This document shows positions 36,401 to 44,350 of a DNA stretch of 64,000 nt, one piece after another. Numbering within the stretch: the first letter of the stretch is position 1; the number at the start of each line of letters is the position of its first letter. The DNA is taken from assembly GCA_965262315.1 (NCBI GenBank), contig CBDHFJ010000011.1, positions 48,667 through 112,666 of the forward strand, written 5' to 3'. This stretch comes from JBCCFK01 sp965262315 (GTDB lineage Bacteria; Actinomycetota; Acidimicrobiia; Acidimicrobiales; UBA8592). The notes under the pieces were generated by a model that saw nothing but the letters and a program-made list of their open reading frames with translations, ran no database searches and had not been told where the DNA came from. Position numbers and translations under genes: made by a program.

Positions 36401-37482
36401 TGCACGTCCTCGTCCAGCAACTGGATGCCGAGCATCGTGGCGGCCTGCGCCTTGACGTCGGCCCACGTCGACATGCCACCGACGGCGCCCTCGATGAGGT
36501 GACCGGAGGAAACCGGACGACCGACGCCGCTGAGGACGTATTCCCGCAGGAACACCTGGTGCGACGGGTGCGAGGTGTACGTCTGGTTCTGGTCGACGAA
36601 CGGAGACGTGAGGTTGACCGCAGCCACGGCCGGATCGGAGGAGCGGCTCACGATCATGAAGTTGGTGGGCGAGCCCGGCACGAACAACGGGTCGTCGGGC
36701 TGGAGCGGCATGTAGACCACCTCACCGGACTTGGTGGTGAGGTCGAGGCCGTGATCGAAGAACTGGCCGAAGAACGTGAACATGTCGTTGAACGGCGCGG
36801 ACAGGCCCTCGTCGGGCGCCGTGTTCTCGATGCTGTAGTCGCCGGTGACCGGGTCGGGCGCGCCGCCGTCGGCGCGGGCCGTGGCGGCCGGGTTGTTGGC
36901 GCTCTGGTCGACCACGAGGTTGGAGACGATGCGGGGATGCGCGTCCTCGACCCAGGTGAAGGGGGCCGCGTAGGTCGAGGTGTCGCCGAGGTTCGGCGGC
37001 ACCGGACCGTTGAAGTCCACCGGCGAGGTCACGACATCGGCGTCACGCCACACCGGCGTGGTGAGCCGCGGGAACGGCTGGTCGGTCGAGCCGAAGAGCT
37101 CTTGTCCGGGGACGAGGTTGTTGCAGATGCCGCTGACGGTCCGCATGCCCCAGGGCAGCTCTTCCACGTTGGGGCCGTCAGGAATCTGATTCGGCCCGTC
37201 GCCGATGAGGGTGCTGCACGGATCGGACGCGGTGGTCGTCAGCGCATGCTGCTCGGAGATCTTGATGCCCTGGAGGATGAAGTCCAGGTCCACTGGAGAC
37301 AGCTCCAGGCCGGCGCCGACGGCGTCGTTGGCCCGTGCCCCGAGTGGCGCCTCCCACGGAAGGAGACCTCCTTCTTCCTGGGCGACGGCGAAGGTCGTGC
37401 CCGCAAGCACCCCCGCCAACATCGTCACCGCCAACATGATGCCGACGTGCTTGCTCGTCCTGCCGTGTCGATTCGGAAGCAT
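32581..37482 (-). CDS. Secreted animal-type haem peroxidase with RTX calcium repeats and PEGA-like cassette
   Basis: 1633 residues. Signal peptide ends near TFAVAQ. Peroxidase domain about 40-880: distal His244 in FFGQFFDHGLDL, the RVNENVALTAVHHVFHSEHNR segment (about 475-495; broken here as two overlapping motifs), proximal His581 in YRFGHSM, and ARGREAGIAPLNEIRR. Acidic nonapeptide-type repeats follow (about 905-1200: AGEGDDTVRGNDGNDRLEG, GGEGDDIL), the RTX calcium-binding roll. The cassette forms the last 294 residues. The peroxidase-plus-RTX layout is that of MopA-type Mn(II)-oxidising peroxidases; RTX normally directs type I secretion, unexpected with a signal peptide. Divergent from the SARP regulator. 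Confidence 0.92.
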   Translation of the reverse strand: MLPNRHGRTSKHVGIMLAVTMLAGVLAGTTFAVAQEEGGLLPWEAPLGARANDAVGAGLELSPVDLDFILQGIKISEQHALTTTASDPCSTLIGDGPNQIPDGPNVEELPWGMRTVSGICNNLVPGQELFGSTDQPFPRLTTPVWRDADVVTSPVDFNGPVPPNLGDTSTYAAPFTWVEDAHPRIVSNLVVDQSANNPAATARADGGAPDPVTGDYSIENTAPDEGLSAPFNDMFTFFGQFFDHGLDLTTKSGEVVYMPLQPDDPLFVPGSPTNFMIVSRSSDPAVAAVNLTSPFVDQNQTYTSHPSHQVFLREYVLSGVGRPVSSGHLIEGAVGGMSTWADVKAQAATMLGIQLLDEDVHAVPLLATDLYGRFIPGPNGYPQIVLDDTSLVEGDPSANGGAGLLLPANTVRTGHSFLVDIAHHAVPGMTDPASCPGPVVPKTPDTDPGTTDDGDCTTYDDEMLDAHFMAGDGRVNENVALTAVHHVFHSEHNRLVGHIQDVLVNQDPAAVPEWQLGPGTWNGEYLFQAAKFATEMQYQHLVFEEFGRKVQPLINEFLGYDTTINAAITVEFSQSVYRFGHSMLNNDVVRYDQDGTDTSLSLFTAFLNPPEFLAAYPGDPNDAAGAIFRGGTSTVGQEIDEFVVENLRNQLLGIPLDLAAINIARGREAGIAPLNEIRRQLFVQTNSDTSLEPYDNWVEFGLELRGGGESLVNFIAAYGTHPFITTHDPDGAGPILAGSMEARRTAAQLMVDDDITAPVDTAEFMTSTGATWGTPSGAPTNTGVDDIDLWVGGLAERPEIFGGMLGTTLNHIFELQMELLQNGDRFYYLHRLAGLPFLASLEGNSLAEMVERNTTAENLPADIFSRPTYNFDVGFQGPGSAAIVDDPNTPYNEEVLLTRMPNGSVRYNDAEHTNMWGGPLDDFIHAGEGDDTVRGNDGNDRLEGDGGNDGIIGGEGDDILTDSFGEDVLKGGPGNDALQGGPLFDLLQGNAGDDFIVHGSDLSETFAGSGNDVVFAGQSGAVIFGGLGEDWLEGSGQADLLQGGEGNLFEIGERDGPDVIFGGAGADDMLGEGDDDILIESTGTNSMDGLLGYDWSTGYSIPGDHVIDLERNDLLPPDIEPLATRYSLVEAVSGWDGDDTLFGDSEFIDPVNVGGNELLEANVGLITGLDAYFDPGFGTWIGNILLGGAGSDTFKGRGDDDIIDGDAYLLVQLEAPIPGGGLQRVDRLGALQEDVFAGLINPGDIDIIREILTAPAGTDVDVAIFEGPMADFNIIDAGDHWVVDHVRGCGDPLGEDACPDRLDVAGNIVPGIPQGTDVLYNIETLVFDDGSMDITVPPVTGLLRVTTTPALPTQIVVDGLPRDTWGLTWVEIPVGLREVCFTDIEGFATPACSTVQVLEGLTTIVDGAYTQNGSLQVTTSPAVPATITVDGVATNDWGMWTDMAPGDYEVCFGLVEGFDPPPCETVTVTAGANTPVVGTYTANAAAPAPTGFGMLRVTTTPAVPAQITINGDIADRWALTWVKLVPGTYDVCFGDVQGFTTPACEVVTIVDGATTVVVGDYVARGTLRVTTTPALGSTITVDGVPMNAWGMWSDLEPGTYDVCFGDVVGFTAPPCQPAVVTAGANTTINGTFT

Positions 37483-37581
37483 TGGTTCCGCCCCACCCCT
37501 TCGTCCGGATCGGCGTCCCCCGCTCGGGCCCGACCACGCGTATGGATACAGACCTCTCGGCCCGGGGTCGGTCTACTGCGG

Positions 37582-37630
37582 GGACCTTAAAGAAACCTTT
37601 GAGTCCGAAAAGGAACCTTTGAGTCCGCGC
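37582..37630. promoter_or_regulatory. Direct repeats in the peroxidase/SARP intergenic region
   Basis: Two 20-base direct repeats at 37591-37610 and 37611-37630 share AACCTTTGAGTCCG; a degenerate third copy (GACCTTAA) starts at about 37584, 11 bases before the next CCTT. On the peroxidase strand this reads CGGACTCAAAGGTT twice. SARP regulators bind short direct repeats next to promoters, and the divergent gene encodes a SARP, so it is the natural candidate. The rest of the 270-base gap shows nothing else clear. Confidence 0.6.
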
Positions 37631-37751
37631 CGGAGGCCGGGCAGGCGGACATGGGCAGCGTGTCAGTGCGTTCGAGCTAGACCGGACGGCCCACACCCGA
37701 TAGGTTCTGCCCCCGTAACGACAAGACGGGCGGATCCGGGCGGGTTTGGTC

Positions 37752-39563
37752 GTGAACATCTCGATCCTCGGGCCGCTGCGCGTCAGCGCGGGTCAGGCCC
37801 AACTCACACATCAGGACTTCGGTGGAACGAAGCCGCGTGAGCTGCTGGCACTGCTGTTGTTGGCGCGCGGGCGGCCGATCAGCAAGGACGCGCTGGCGGA
37901 GCGGCTCTGGCCGACCCGCAAGCCCAAGAACGTCGCCGGCACGCTCGAGACGTACGTGTCCGGGTTGCGTCGAGTGCTCTTCCCCGACCGAGCGATGGCG
38001 CGAGAGGTGTTGCGCACGCAGTCGGGTGCCTACGCCTTCGACACGTCGGCCGTGACCCTCGACATCGATCGGTTCGACGAGCTGGTCAAGAGGTCGGCGA
38101 GGCCGGGCAGCGACCGTGCCGCATTGCTGACGGAGGCCACCGAGCTGGTTCGCGGCGATCTCCTCGAGGACCTCGGCGATGCGCCGTGGCTCCTGGCCGA
38201 CCGCGAGCTCTACCGTGATCGCTGCACCCGTGCGCTGTTGTCGCTCGCTGAGGCGCACCTCTGTCTTGGAGCGTGGGCCGCGGCGCTGGATGCGTCGGAG
38301 GCGGCGTCGCGAATTCGGCCCTTCAGCGAGGAGGCCGTGCGCACGATGATGCTGGCCTACCACGCGCTCGGCCACGACGACGCGGCCCGGTTGGCGTTCG
38401 AACGGACCCGTGACCGCCTCGCCAGCGAACTCGCGACAGACCCGACGACCGAGACCGAGGATCTCGCGGGTGCCATCAGCGCCGGCGTGCCCGCTGCAGA
38501 GCTGCTGGCCGAACGCGGAATCGGCCCGGTGCCACCGAGCGCACCGATCGGCACCGTCGACGGTGATCGGCGCGACCCCGGCAGACAGCTGCCATTCCTG
38601 GGACGGGTGGCCGAGCTGGAACGGATCCGCGACCACATCGACGGATCGCGCGCTGGAGAACTTCGCGTGCTCGCGGTTCGGGCCGGCCGCGGCCTCGGCA
38701 AGACAGCACTCCTCGATCAGCTGCACGAGACGACGTCCGGGCGTGTGGGCAGGCAGAGCTACACGTTCGCCGACCGCGAACGCCCCGGCCTGCCGGTGGC
38801 TCGAGCGCTGCGGTCCGCGCTCGCCGGCGGCTCGGGGCAAGCCGACGCGGAGGCCTACGCAAACTCGCCCTACTTCGGTGACGATCAGGTCGCCCTGGAT
38901 CAGCTCCTGTCGATCATCGATGCCCATGCACCGATGGTGTTGTTGCTCGACGACTTCGAGTGGGCCGATCTGGCGACGGTGACCGCCATTGCGTGGCTGG
39001 TGAGAGAGGCGCCGTCGCTTCCGCTGACCATCGTGGCCGCTGAGCGCATTCGCCGGCGGCGCGCGAGCCGGCTTCTCGATCTCGTGCACGTCGACGACGA
39101 GATTCGCCTCGGCCCCCTCGGCCCAGAGGTCGCAACCAACGACGCCGTCCAGCCCGACGTGGTGACCGCGACAGGTGGAATGCCGTCGCTGATGGTCGAC
39201 ACGGTTCGTTGGGTCCGCGCCGGCGGTGAGGGACCGTCGCCCAGCCTGCGGTATCAGGTGTTCCGGTCCATCAGGGGCCTGTCGGGTGGCCAGCGAGCGC
39301 TGCTCCAGCTGCTCGCGGGCATCGACGGAGGAGCGGACCCCTTCGAGCTGTCGCAGCGCGGCGTGTTGAGCCCGGCGGCCACGGTGGCCGCATTGGACGA
39401 ACTCGTCGAACTCGAAGTCCTCGAGCACGTCGGTTCCCGGTACTGCTTCCGTGCCCCGATCGTCGGTGATGTCATCGCCGGGTCGATGCCCCGGCGCGCC
39501 GAGCCACGCGCGGTGGGGGCTTCGGAGCCCAGGAAGCGCCGGGGCCTCGACATCGCCCGCTGA
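37752..39563 (+). CDS. SARP-family regulator (OmpR-type HTH, BTAD and AAA-like domain)
   Basis: 603 residues from GTG 37752 (TTG 37746 is possible). The winged helix (about 1-95) shows ILGPLRVSAG, LLALLLLARGRPISKDALAERLW and AGTLETYVSGLRRVL. The BTAD helical domain is at about 100-245 (DIDRFDELV, LLADRELYRDRC, RPFSEEAVRTMMLAYHALG). A degenerate ATPase module starts near 280; its Walker A is AGRGLGKTALL with Ala for the first Gly, and Walker B-like VLLLDDFEWAD follows. Large SARPs couple nucleotide-dependent switching to activation of neighbouring genes. Divergent from the peroxidase, with direct repeats in between. Confidence 0.88.
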   Translation: MNISILGPLRVSAGQAQLTHQDFGGTKPRELLALLLLARGRPISKDALAERLWPTRKPKNVAGTLETYVSGLRRVLFPDRAMAREVLRTQSGAYAFDTSAVTLDIDRFDELVKRSARPGSDRAALLTEATELVRGDLLEDLGDAPWLLADRELYRDRCTRALLSLAEAHLCLGAWAAALDASEAASRIRPFSEEAVRTMMLAYHALGHDDAARLAFERTRDRLASELATDPTTETEDLAGAISAGVPAAELLAERGIGPVPPSAPIGTVDGDRRDPGRQLPFLGRVAELERIRDHIDGSRAGELRVLAVRAGRGLGKTALLDQLHETTSGRVGRQSYTFADRERPGLPVARALRSALAGGSGQADAEAYANSPYFGDDQVALDQLLSIIDAHAPMVLLLDDFEWADLATVTAIAWLVREAPSLPLTIVAAERIRRRRASRLLDLVHVDDEIRLGPLGPEVATNDAVQPDVVTATGGMPSLMVDTVRWVRAGGEGPSPSLRYQVFRSIRGLSGGQRALLQLLAGIDGGADPFELSQRGVLSPAATVAALDELVELEVLEHVGSRYCFRAPIVGDVIAGSMPRRAEPRAVGASEPRKRRGLDIAR

Positions 39564-39569
39564 CGGTCG

Positions 39570-40025
39570 TCAGGTCGAGGCCGCGCCGTAGACGACCCGG
39601 TCGAGCACGAAGTACCGAGCGATCCACACCAGGCCGAACCCGCACAGGTTGGCCAGGTTCACCCAGAGTCCCTCGCCGATGGTTGATGCCGTCACCCACA
39701 CCAGGGTGGTCGACACTGCGAGGCCGATGAGCGCGAGCAACACGAACGGCACGACCTCGCGGCGGATCGAGACGGCGTCGTCGACATTCCAGACCCAGCT
39801 GCGGTTGGCCACGAACACCAACGCCGTGTTGATCGTGGTCGAGCACAGGTTGGACGGGACCGGTGCGACGCCGAGCCAGACGTGAATGCCGTAGAGCAGC
39901 ACGTGGCCGGTGATGAGGCTCAGCAACGAGACGACGGCAAAGCGACCGAATCGGGCGCGGTCGTCGCCTGGTACCAGGCGACGGAGGAGGGCTGTTCGTC
40001 GTGGGTCCGGCGCGAGGGCGGTCAT
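39570..40025 (-). CDS. GtrA-like membrane protein
   Basis: 151 residues with four membrane helices (about 28-48, 60-78 with NTALVFVANRSWVWN, 92-112, 118-138). The FGRFAVVSLLSLITGHVLLY opening and the NRSWVW motif are typical of GtrA, proposed to help move undecaprenyl-phosphate-linked sugars across the membrane. It overlaps the M36 protease gene by ATGA, so the two are cotranscribed and coupled. Confidence 0.85.
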   Translation of the reverse strand: MTALAPDPRRTALLRRLVPGDDRARFGRFAVVSLLSLITGHVLLYGIHVWLGVAPVPSNLCSTTINTALVFVANRSWVWNVDDAVSIRREVVPFVLLALIGLAVSTTLVWVTASTIGEGLWVNLANLCGFGLVWIARYFVLDRVVYGAAST

Positions 40026-40885
40026 GAGGGGGTGAGGGTCACGGTCGTGAGGGTGCCGGCTGGGGCCGAGACGGTCTGGCAGATGTAGCCGGCGGTGCAG
40101 ATGGTGTAGGTGCCCGACGGTGCCCATGTCCAGAACCCGTACTGGTCGACGATACGTCCGTCCACGGTGACCGGCTGGCCGGCCGGTGGATCGGTCAACA
40201 CGCGGAGCTCGGCCAACGGGGTGAACACGCCGCTGGTGACCGTGGTCGTGCCGGCGACCACAGTCACCGTCTCGCACGCCGGAGTCGCATAGCCCGGGAC
40301 GTCGCTGAAGCAGACCTCGTAATCGCCGGGAGCGAGCTTCACCCAGTCGAGCCCGAACGACTGAGCGCCCACGCCGTCGATGTGGATCTGCGACGGCACC
40401 GCGGGTGAGGTGGTGACACGGAGGTTGCCGAACCCGTTCGGACCCGGCGCGCTGCCGTTGGCGGTGAAGGTGCCCACCACCGACGTGGTCGTCCCCGCGG
40501 TCACGGCGACGGTCGTGCACGGTGGCGGATCCCAACCGGGCACCGCTCCGAAGCAGACCTCATGACTCCCGGGGGCGATCCGGACGATGGCACCCCAGTC
40601 GTTGACCGGCGCACCGTTCACGGTGATCGTGCTCACCACTGCGGGCGACGTCGTGATGTCGAGCGTGCCCTGCACCACGTAGTTGGCCGACGCTGCAGTG
40701 GTGGTGTTCGGCACGACGGTGACCGTCTCACACGGCGGCGGCTCGAAGCCGGGCACACCGGAGTAGCACAGGGTGTGCTGGCCCGCCGGCGTCTCGACCC
40801 AGTCGAGCCCGAAAGCGTCGGTCCAACCGCCGTTGACGTCGATGACCGCCGGAACGGCGGGGTTCGTGGTCACCCGAAGCAACCC
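40022..40885 (-). repeat. PEGA-like four-repeat cassette, copy 4 (M36 protease)
   Basis: GLLRVTTNPAVPAVIDVNG, TLDITTSPAVVSTITVNG, NLRVTTSPAVPSQIHIDG and a diverged last unit ELRVLTDPPAGQPVTVDG. The linker GSAPGPNGFG separates the pairs. The Cys pair is kept in the first three units (for example VCFSDVPGYATPAC) and altered in the last (ICTAGYIC). Confidence 0.9.
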
Positions 40886-43597
40886 TGGCGCACTGGAGGG
40901 CTCCACTCTCGTCACGTGAAGAAGCTCGTCGTTCGGCCCCTCGCTGGTGTCGACGTCGACGAGGGTGACCAGCTCGACCGGGTCGATCACTTCGATGTCG
41001 TCGACGAACCAGCCGGGCCCCCCCATGGTGGCGTCGGTGCCCAGGCGGAACCGCAGCCACACGTCACTCCCGGCGTGCGCGGAGAGGTCGACGACCGTTT
41101 CGATCCAGCCGCCGCTGTCGCCGGTGAACGCCAGCCTCCCTCCAATCGGGTTGGCGGACATCTCGAGCCGGTCGACGTAGCCGCCCGAAGTCATCAGCGG
41201 ACCGGCGTCGACCCAGTCGACCCCGTTGGTGCTCAGCTCGACCACACCGCCATCCCAGGTGTTCTCGGTGGTGTAGCGATGCGCGAACCGGAGCTCGGTG
41301 CGTGGGCCGGCGCCGACCGGACCGGCAAGCGTGAGGTACTGGTCGGAGGTCGCGGATGGAGCCCCGGACAGGAACGACTGGGTCCCCCCGTTCGCATCGG
41401 CAGCGGTCACCACCCAGTCGGCGGTCCCGGCGCCGTGCGTCGGGACGAGCGCGCCGAACCCGGCCTCGGCATCCTCCGCTGCGAGCGTCCAGGTGCCGGG
41501 GCCCGGATCGACGTCCACGGCGAGGGTGCAGGTGGTCGTGGAGGTGGCGGCGAGTGAACCGATCGGCAGCGAGACGATGCCGGCCGCCTCGGTACCCCCA
41601 CAGGTGGCGCTACCGGGCACGTACGTGGCGCCGCTGGGGATCGGGAACGTGACGGTGGTACCGGTCAGCGGCGTCGCACTCGTGTTCGACACGTCGACGG
41701 TGTAGGTGACCGTGTCTCCTGGCACCGGAGCAGTGGGGCCGGCGGCGATGGCGAGGGCGATGTCGGTGCAGTCCGGAGGCAGGTCGAACGCCTCGGTCCC
41801 GTCGGTCTTGTCGTCGCCCGAACCCTGCACCGCACCGAACCCGAGGCCGCGACGAGCGAACGCCTCCCAGATCAGGCACTGGTTCGCACCACCGTTGGCC
41901 GCCTGATCGGCGGTCAAGATCGCGTCCCGGGCGTCCACGAACCCTGGCGAGCATGGCTGCAGCTTGAGCGCGTCGAAGACCAACTGGAGGGCGGTGATGT
42001 TCCCACCGGACCCGTTGATCAGGTCCGGCGAGAAGCCGTCGCGATCGACGAACGCCCACGTCAGGTCCCACAACATCGCTGCGAAGATCGAGCCCACACC
42101 GTGTGGCTCGCTGGCGGTCACGATGTCCGCGTAGGTGCGCGGGTCGATCGCGAGGTCCGTGCTGTACGGGACATCGCGGAGGCCTGTGCCCGTCGTCGGC
42201 TGACCGAGGAGCCAGGTGCCGAACCCTCTCGGCGCAGAACCGACCGCGCCCGGCTCCATGGTGACCATGAGCGCCAGCCAGTCCGACCAACCCTCGCCCG
42301 GCTGCTCCTCGTTCAAGAGACACGTCACGACTGCGGGTCCGCCGGTGAGCCGCTGGGTGACGCCGTGCATGTACTCGTGGGCGATCAGGCCGGCGTCGTA
42401 CGCGCTGTCGCGCGCCGGCGACGTGTACGTGAAGCGATACAGCTGGAGTCGCGGCGGCGTGCCGTCCGGCGGTGTGAAGAAGGTGGCGTTGTTCGTGCTG
42501 AACCCGTCCTGGGCCTCGGCCCGGAGCGGGTCGCCTCCGAGACCACCGTTGCCGTAGTTGTTGGTCTGGAAGTTGCCCGACGGCTCATCGAAGCCGTGCG
42601 CGTAGGTGATGTCGTGCAGCACGTTCGCCCAGTAGAAGAGGTTGGTGATGGCTGCGGCCTGGCTGTCGATCGGCTCCTTGGCCAGGTCGAGCTGGTGATC
42701 GAACACCAGTCCCGCGCCACCGTCCGGGCGCCCGGGATCGGGCTGCTGGTCCGAGTCGGTGTCCGCGTACGCCGTGACGTTGTTCCCCTCGGTGGTGGTG
42801 AAGTCTGCGCCGGCGATCCCGTCGGTGTCGTGCCATCCGAACGGCGACGCGGTCGGATCCGCGGGGTCGACCACGAGCGTCCGGCCGCCGTGGTTGGGGC
42901 TCTCGGTCGGCTGATCGAAGACGCGGTACGAGTCGGCCTGTGTCAGCTCATCGCGGCTGATCTCGTTCCCGTTGCTGGCATCGATGTGGAACTTCCAGAC
43001 GTCGCCTCCTCCCGGCGCCTCGACGACGACTTCCCAGGCGAGCTGGAGCCCCGAGGCGCCGTCGACCAGCACCAGCTTCGTGGCGATGTCCTTCTCGGCC
43101 CCGCCGGCATCGGCCTCGAGTGCGGCGGCCGGTTGCTCGGGGCCGAGTCGTTCTGAGCTCGCCGTCGGCACCACGCCCAGTGCGATCTCTGCAGTCTGGT
43201 TCGCGGTCTCGGCCGTGGTGGTCGGCAACAGCGCCGGCACCCGCTTCGCCGCACCCGTGACGGCCCGGCCGGTGACCGCGATGACGTCTCCCTGCTGATC
43301 CACCGTCACGGCGAGGTGCGCGTCGTCGATCGGGATTCCGGCGACGGTTTGCTGCACGTGCACGACCCAGCCGCCGTTCGACGTCGGGATCACGGTGGTG
43401 GTCCGCAGGTCGCCGACGTCGCGCTGGTTGAGTCCGACGACGAGTTGCTGATCGTCCAGGTGGGTCAACGCGACGGCTTCGGCCGCATTGGCATCGAGCT
43501 GTCGCTGCGCCGACGACGTACCGGTGGAGACGACCGCCGTCAGAAATCCGAGCAGGCACGCGACGAGCGCGACCGCCCGGTGCTTGCTGTACTCCAT
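40022..43597 (-). CDS. Secreted M36 (fungalysin-type) zinc metalloprotease with PEGA-like cassette
   Basis: 1191 residues from ATG 43597. Signal peptide ends about residue 30. An FTP-like propeptide (about 35-210, GGWVVHVQQTVAGIPIDD…) precedes the catalytic domain: zinc motif HEYMH at 407-411 (GLIAHEYMHGVTQRL), EEQPGEGWSDWLAL with the third ligand Glu, and DITYAHGFDEPSGNFQ. Then come a DUF11-like domain (about 620-710), a beta-sandwich with WFVDDIEV (about 740-870) and the four-repeat cassette. It should mature itself and digest extracellular proteins. Coupled to GtrA downstream. Confidence 0.92.
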   Translation of the reverse strand: MEYSKHRAVALVACLLGFLTAVVSTGTSSAQRQLDANAAEAVALTHLDDQQLVVGLNQRDVGDLRTTTVIPTSNGGWVVHVQQTVAGIPIDDAHLAVTVDQQGDVIAVTGRAVTGAAKRVPALLPTTTAETANQTAEIALGVVPTASSERLGPEQPAAALEADAGGAEKDIATKLVLVDGASGLQLAWEVVVEAPGGGDVWKFHIDASNGNEISRDELTQADSYRVFDQPTESPNHGGRTLVVDPADPTASPFGWHDTDGIAGADFTTTEGNNVTAYADTDSDQQPDPGRPDGGAGLVFDHQLDLAKEPIDSQAAAITNLFYWANVLHDITYAHGFDEPSGNFQTNNYGNGGLGGDPLRAEAQDGFSTNNATFFTPPDGTPPRLQLYRFTYTSPARDSAYDAGLIAHEYMHGVTQRLTGGPAVVTCLLNEEQPGEGWSDWLALMVTMEPGAVGSAPRGFGTWLLGQPTTGTGLRDVPYSTDLAIDPRTYADIVTASEPHGVGSIFAAMLWDLTWAFVDRDGFSPDLINGSGGNITALQLVFDALKLQPCSPGFVDARDAILTADQAANGGANQCLIWEAFARRGLGFGAVQGSGDDKTDGTEAFDLPPDCTDIALAIAAGPTAPVPGDTVTYTVDVSNTSATPLTGTTVTFPIPSGATYVPGSATCGGTEAAGIVSLPIGSLAATSTTTCTLAVDVDPGPGTWTLAAEDAEAGFGALVPTHGAGTADWVVTAADANGGTQSFLSGAPSATSDQYLTLAGPVGAGPRTELRFAHRYTTENTWDGGVVELSTNGVDWVDAGPLMTSGGYVDRLEMSANPIGGRLAFTGDSGGWIETVVDLSAHAGSDVWLRFRLGTDATMGGPGWFVDDIEVIDPVELVTLVDVDTSEGPNDELLHVTRVEPSSAPGLLRVTTNPAVPAVIDVNGGWTDAFGLDWVETPAGQHTLCYSGVPGFEPPPCETVTVVPNTTTAASANYVVQGTLDITTSPAVVSTITVNGAPVNDWGAIVRIAPGSHEVCFGAVPGWDPPPCTTVAVTAGTTTSVVGTFTANGSAPGPNGFGNLRVTTSPAVPSQIHIDGVGAQSFGLDWVKLAPGDYEVCFSDVPGYATPACETVTVVAGTTTVTSGVFTPLAELRVLTDPPAGQPVTVDGRIVDQYGFWTWAPSGTYTICTAGYICQTVSAPAGTLTTVTLTPS

Positions 43598-43807
43598 GAT
43601 CCGCCCGGACGAAGAGGTGCACCTTCGGAGCGAACCTAGTGGCCAGCAGCGCCCGAAGGCAATGTCACCCCGCCCGTCGGTCATGTGGTGTCGCAGCCCC
43701 GGCGCGGTCCGCAACCAGAGCAGGGCCGAATGGCCCCCTGGCGAACCGGCGAGGTCCCCTGTTGCGACATGGAGGGTGAACCAACCCCCACCCTGAATCG
43801 AGGATCG

Positions 43808-44296
43808 ATGTTCGGAACACGCAAACTCATCGCCGGCCTGGCGCTGAGTGCAACCGCCTTCACCGGGCTGGCCGCACCGGCAGCCTTTGCCGAGAGCGAC
43901 GAAGCACCGTCACTCACCCAGACCGCCACCGAGGTCGTCGAGGTCGAGACCGAGGCGCCCGAGGAGTACCTCGCCGTCTTCTCGGCCGACGCCCGCATCA
44001 ACGGCGAGCGGGTGCAGGACGAGTGGATCTTCGCCTTCGGGGTCGACACCGACTGGCCATACCTCGGCGGCCTCTGGCTGTTGACCGATGCCGAGACCGA
44101 CGAGTGGATCCCGCTCTGCGTCGGCTACGTGTTCGGCGACGACGAGGGCGTCGTGTTCCTCGGCGAGAGCATTCACGGCGACGAGGGCGACGGCTGTGCG
44201 ATGGTCGGCATCGGCGACGAGGGTGACGTCTACTTCGGCGCCATCGAACTCGAAGGCGACGAGATCCTGACCGCCGCGCTCTACAACATGGACTGA
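43808..44296 (+). CDS. Secreted acidic hypothetical protein
   Basis: 162 residues. ATG 43808 has GAGGA a few bases upstream. Signal peptide (about 1-29, ending PAAFA|ESDE). The mature protein is strongly acidic and aromatic (VQDEWIFAFGVDTDWPYLGGLW, ADARINGERV), predicted beta-rich, with two Cys (PLCVGYVFG, GCAMVGIG). No family recognised. The divergent region 43598-43807 carries the start of the M36 gene but no box I can assign. Followed by a strong hairpin. Function unknown. Confidence 0.72.
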   Translation: MFGTRKLIAGLALSATAFTGLAAPAAFAESDEAPSLTQTATEVVEVETEAPEEYLAVFSADARINGERVQDEWIFAFGVDTDWPYLGGLWLLTDAETDEWIPLCVGYVFGDDEGVVFLGESIHGDEGDGCAMVGIGDEGDVYFGAIELEGDEILTAALYNMD

Positions 44297-44310
44297 CGAG
44301 ACCAGAACAG

Positions 44311-44339
44311 CGAAGGCGCTCCCGCGGGGAGCGCCTTCG
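44311..44339 (+). terminator. Strong hairpin terminator after the acidic secreted protein
   Basis: CGAAGGCGCTCCC (44311-44323) and GGGAGCGCCTTCG (44327-44339) form a perfect 13-bp stem with a 3-base loop, 14 bases after the stop. The following bases (tcgcgtcttcctt) are moderately T-rich. A good intrinsic terminator candidate. Confidence 0.8.
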
Positions 44340-44350
44340 TCGCGTCTTCC

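Noticed and set aside
32473..37590. 1705-residue open frame on the plus strand
   Set aside because: Antisense shadow of the haem peroxidase gene. The minus frame has peroxidase, RTX and cassette motifs; the plus frame is Val/Asp/Arg-rich with no domain.
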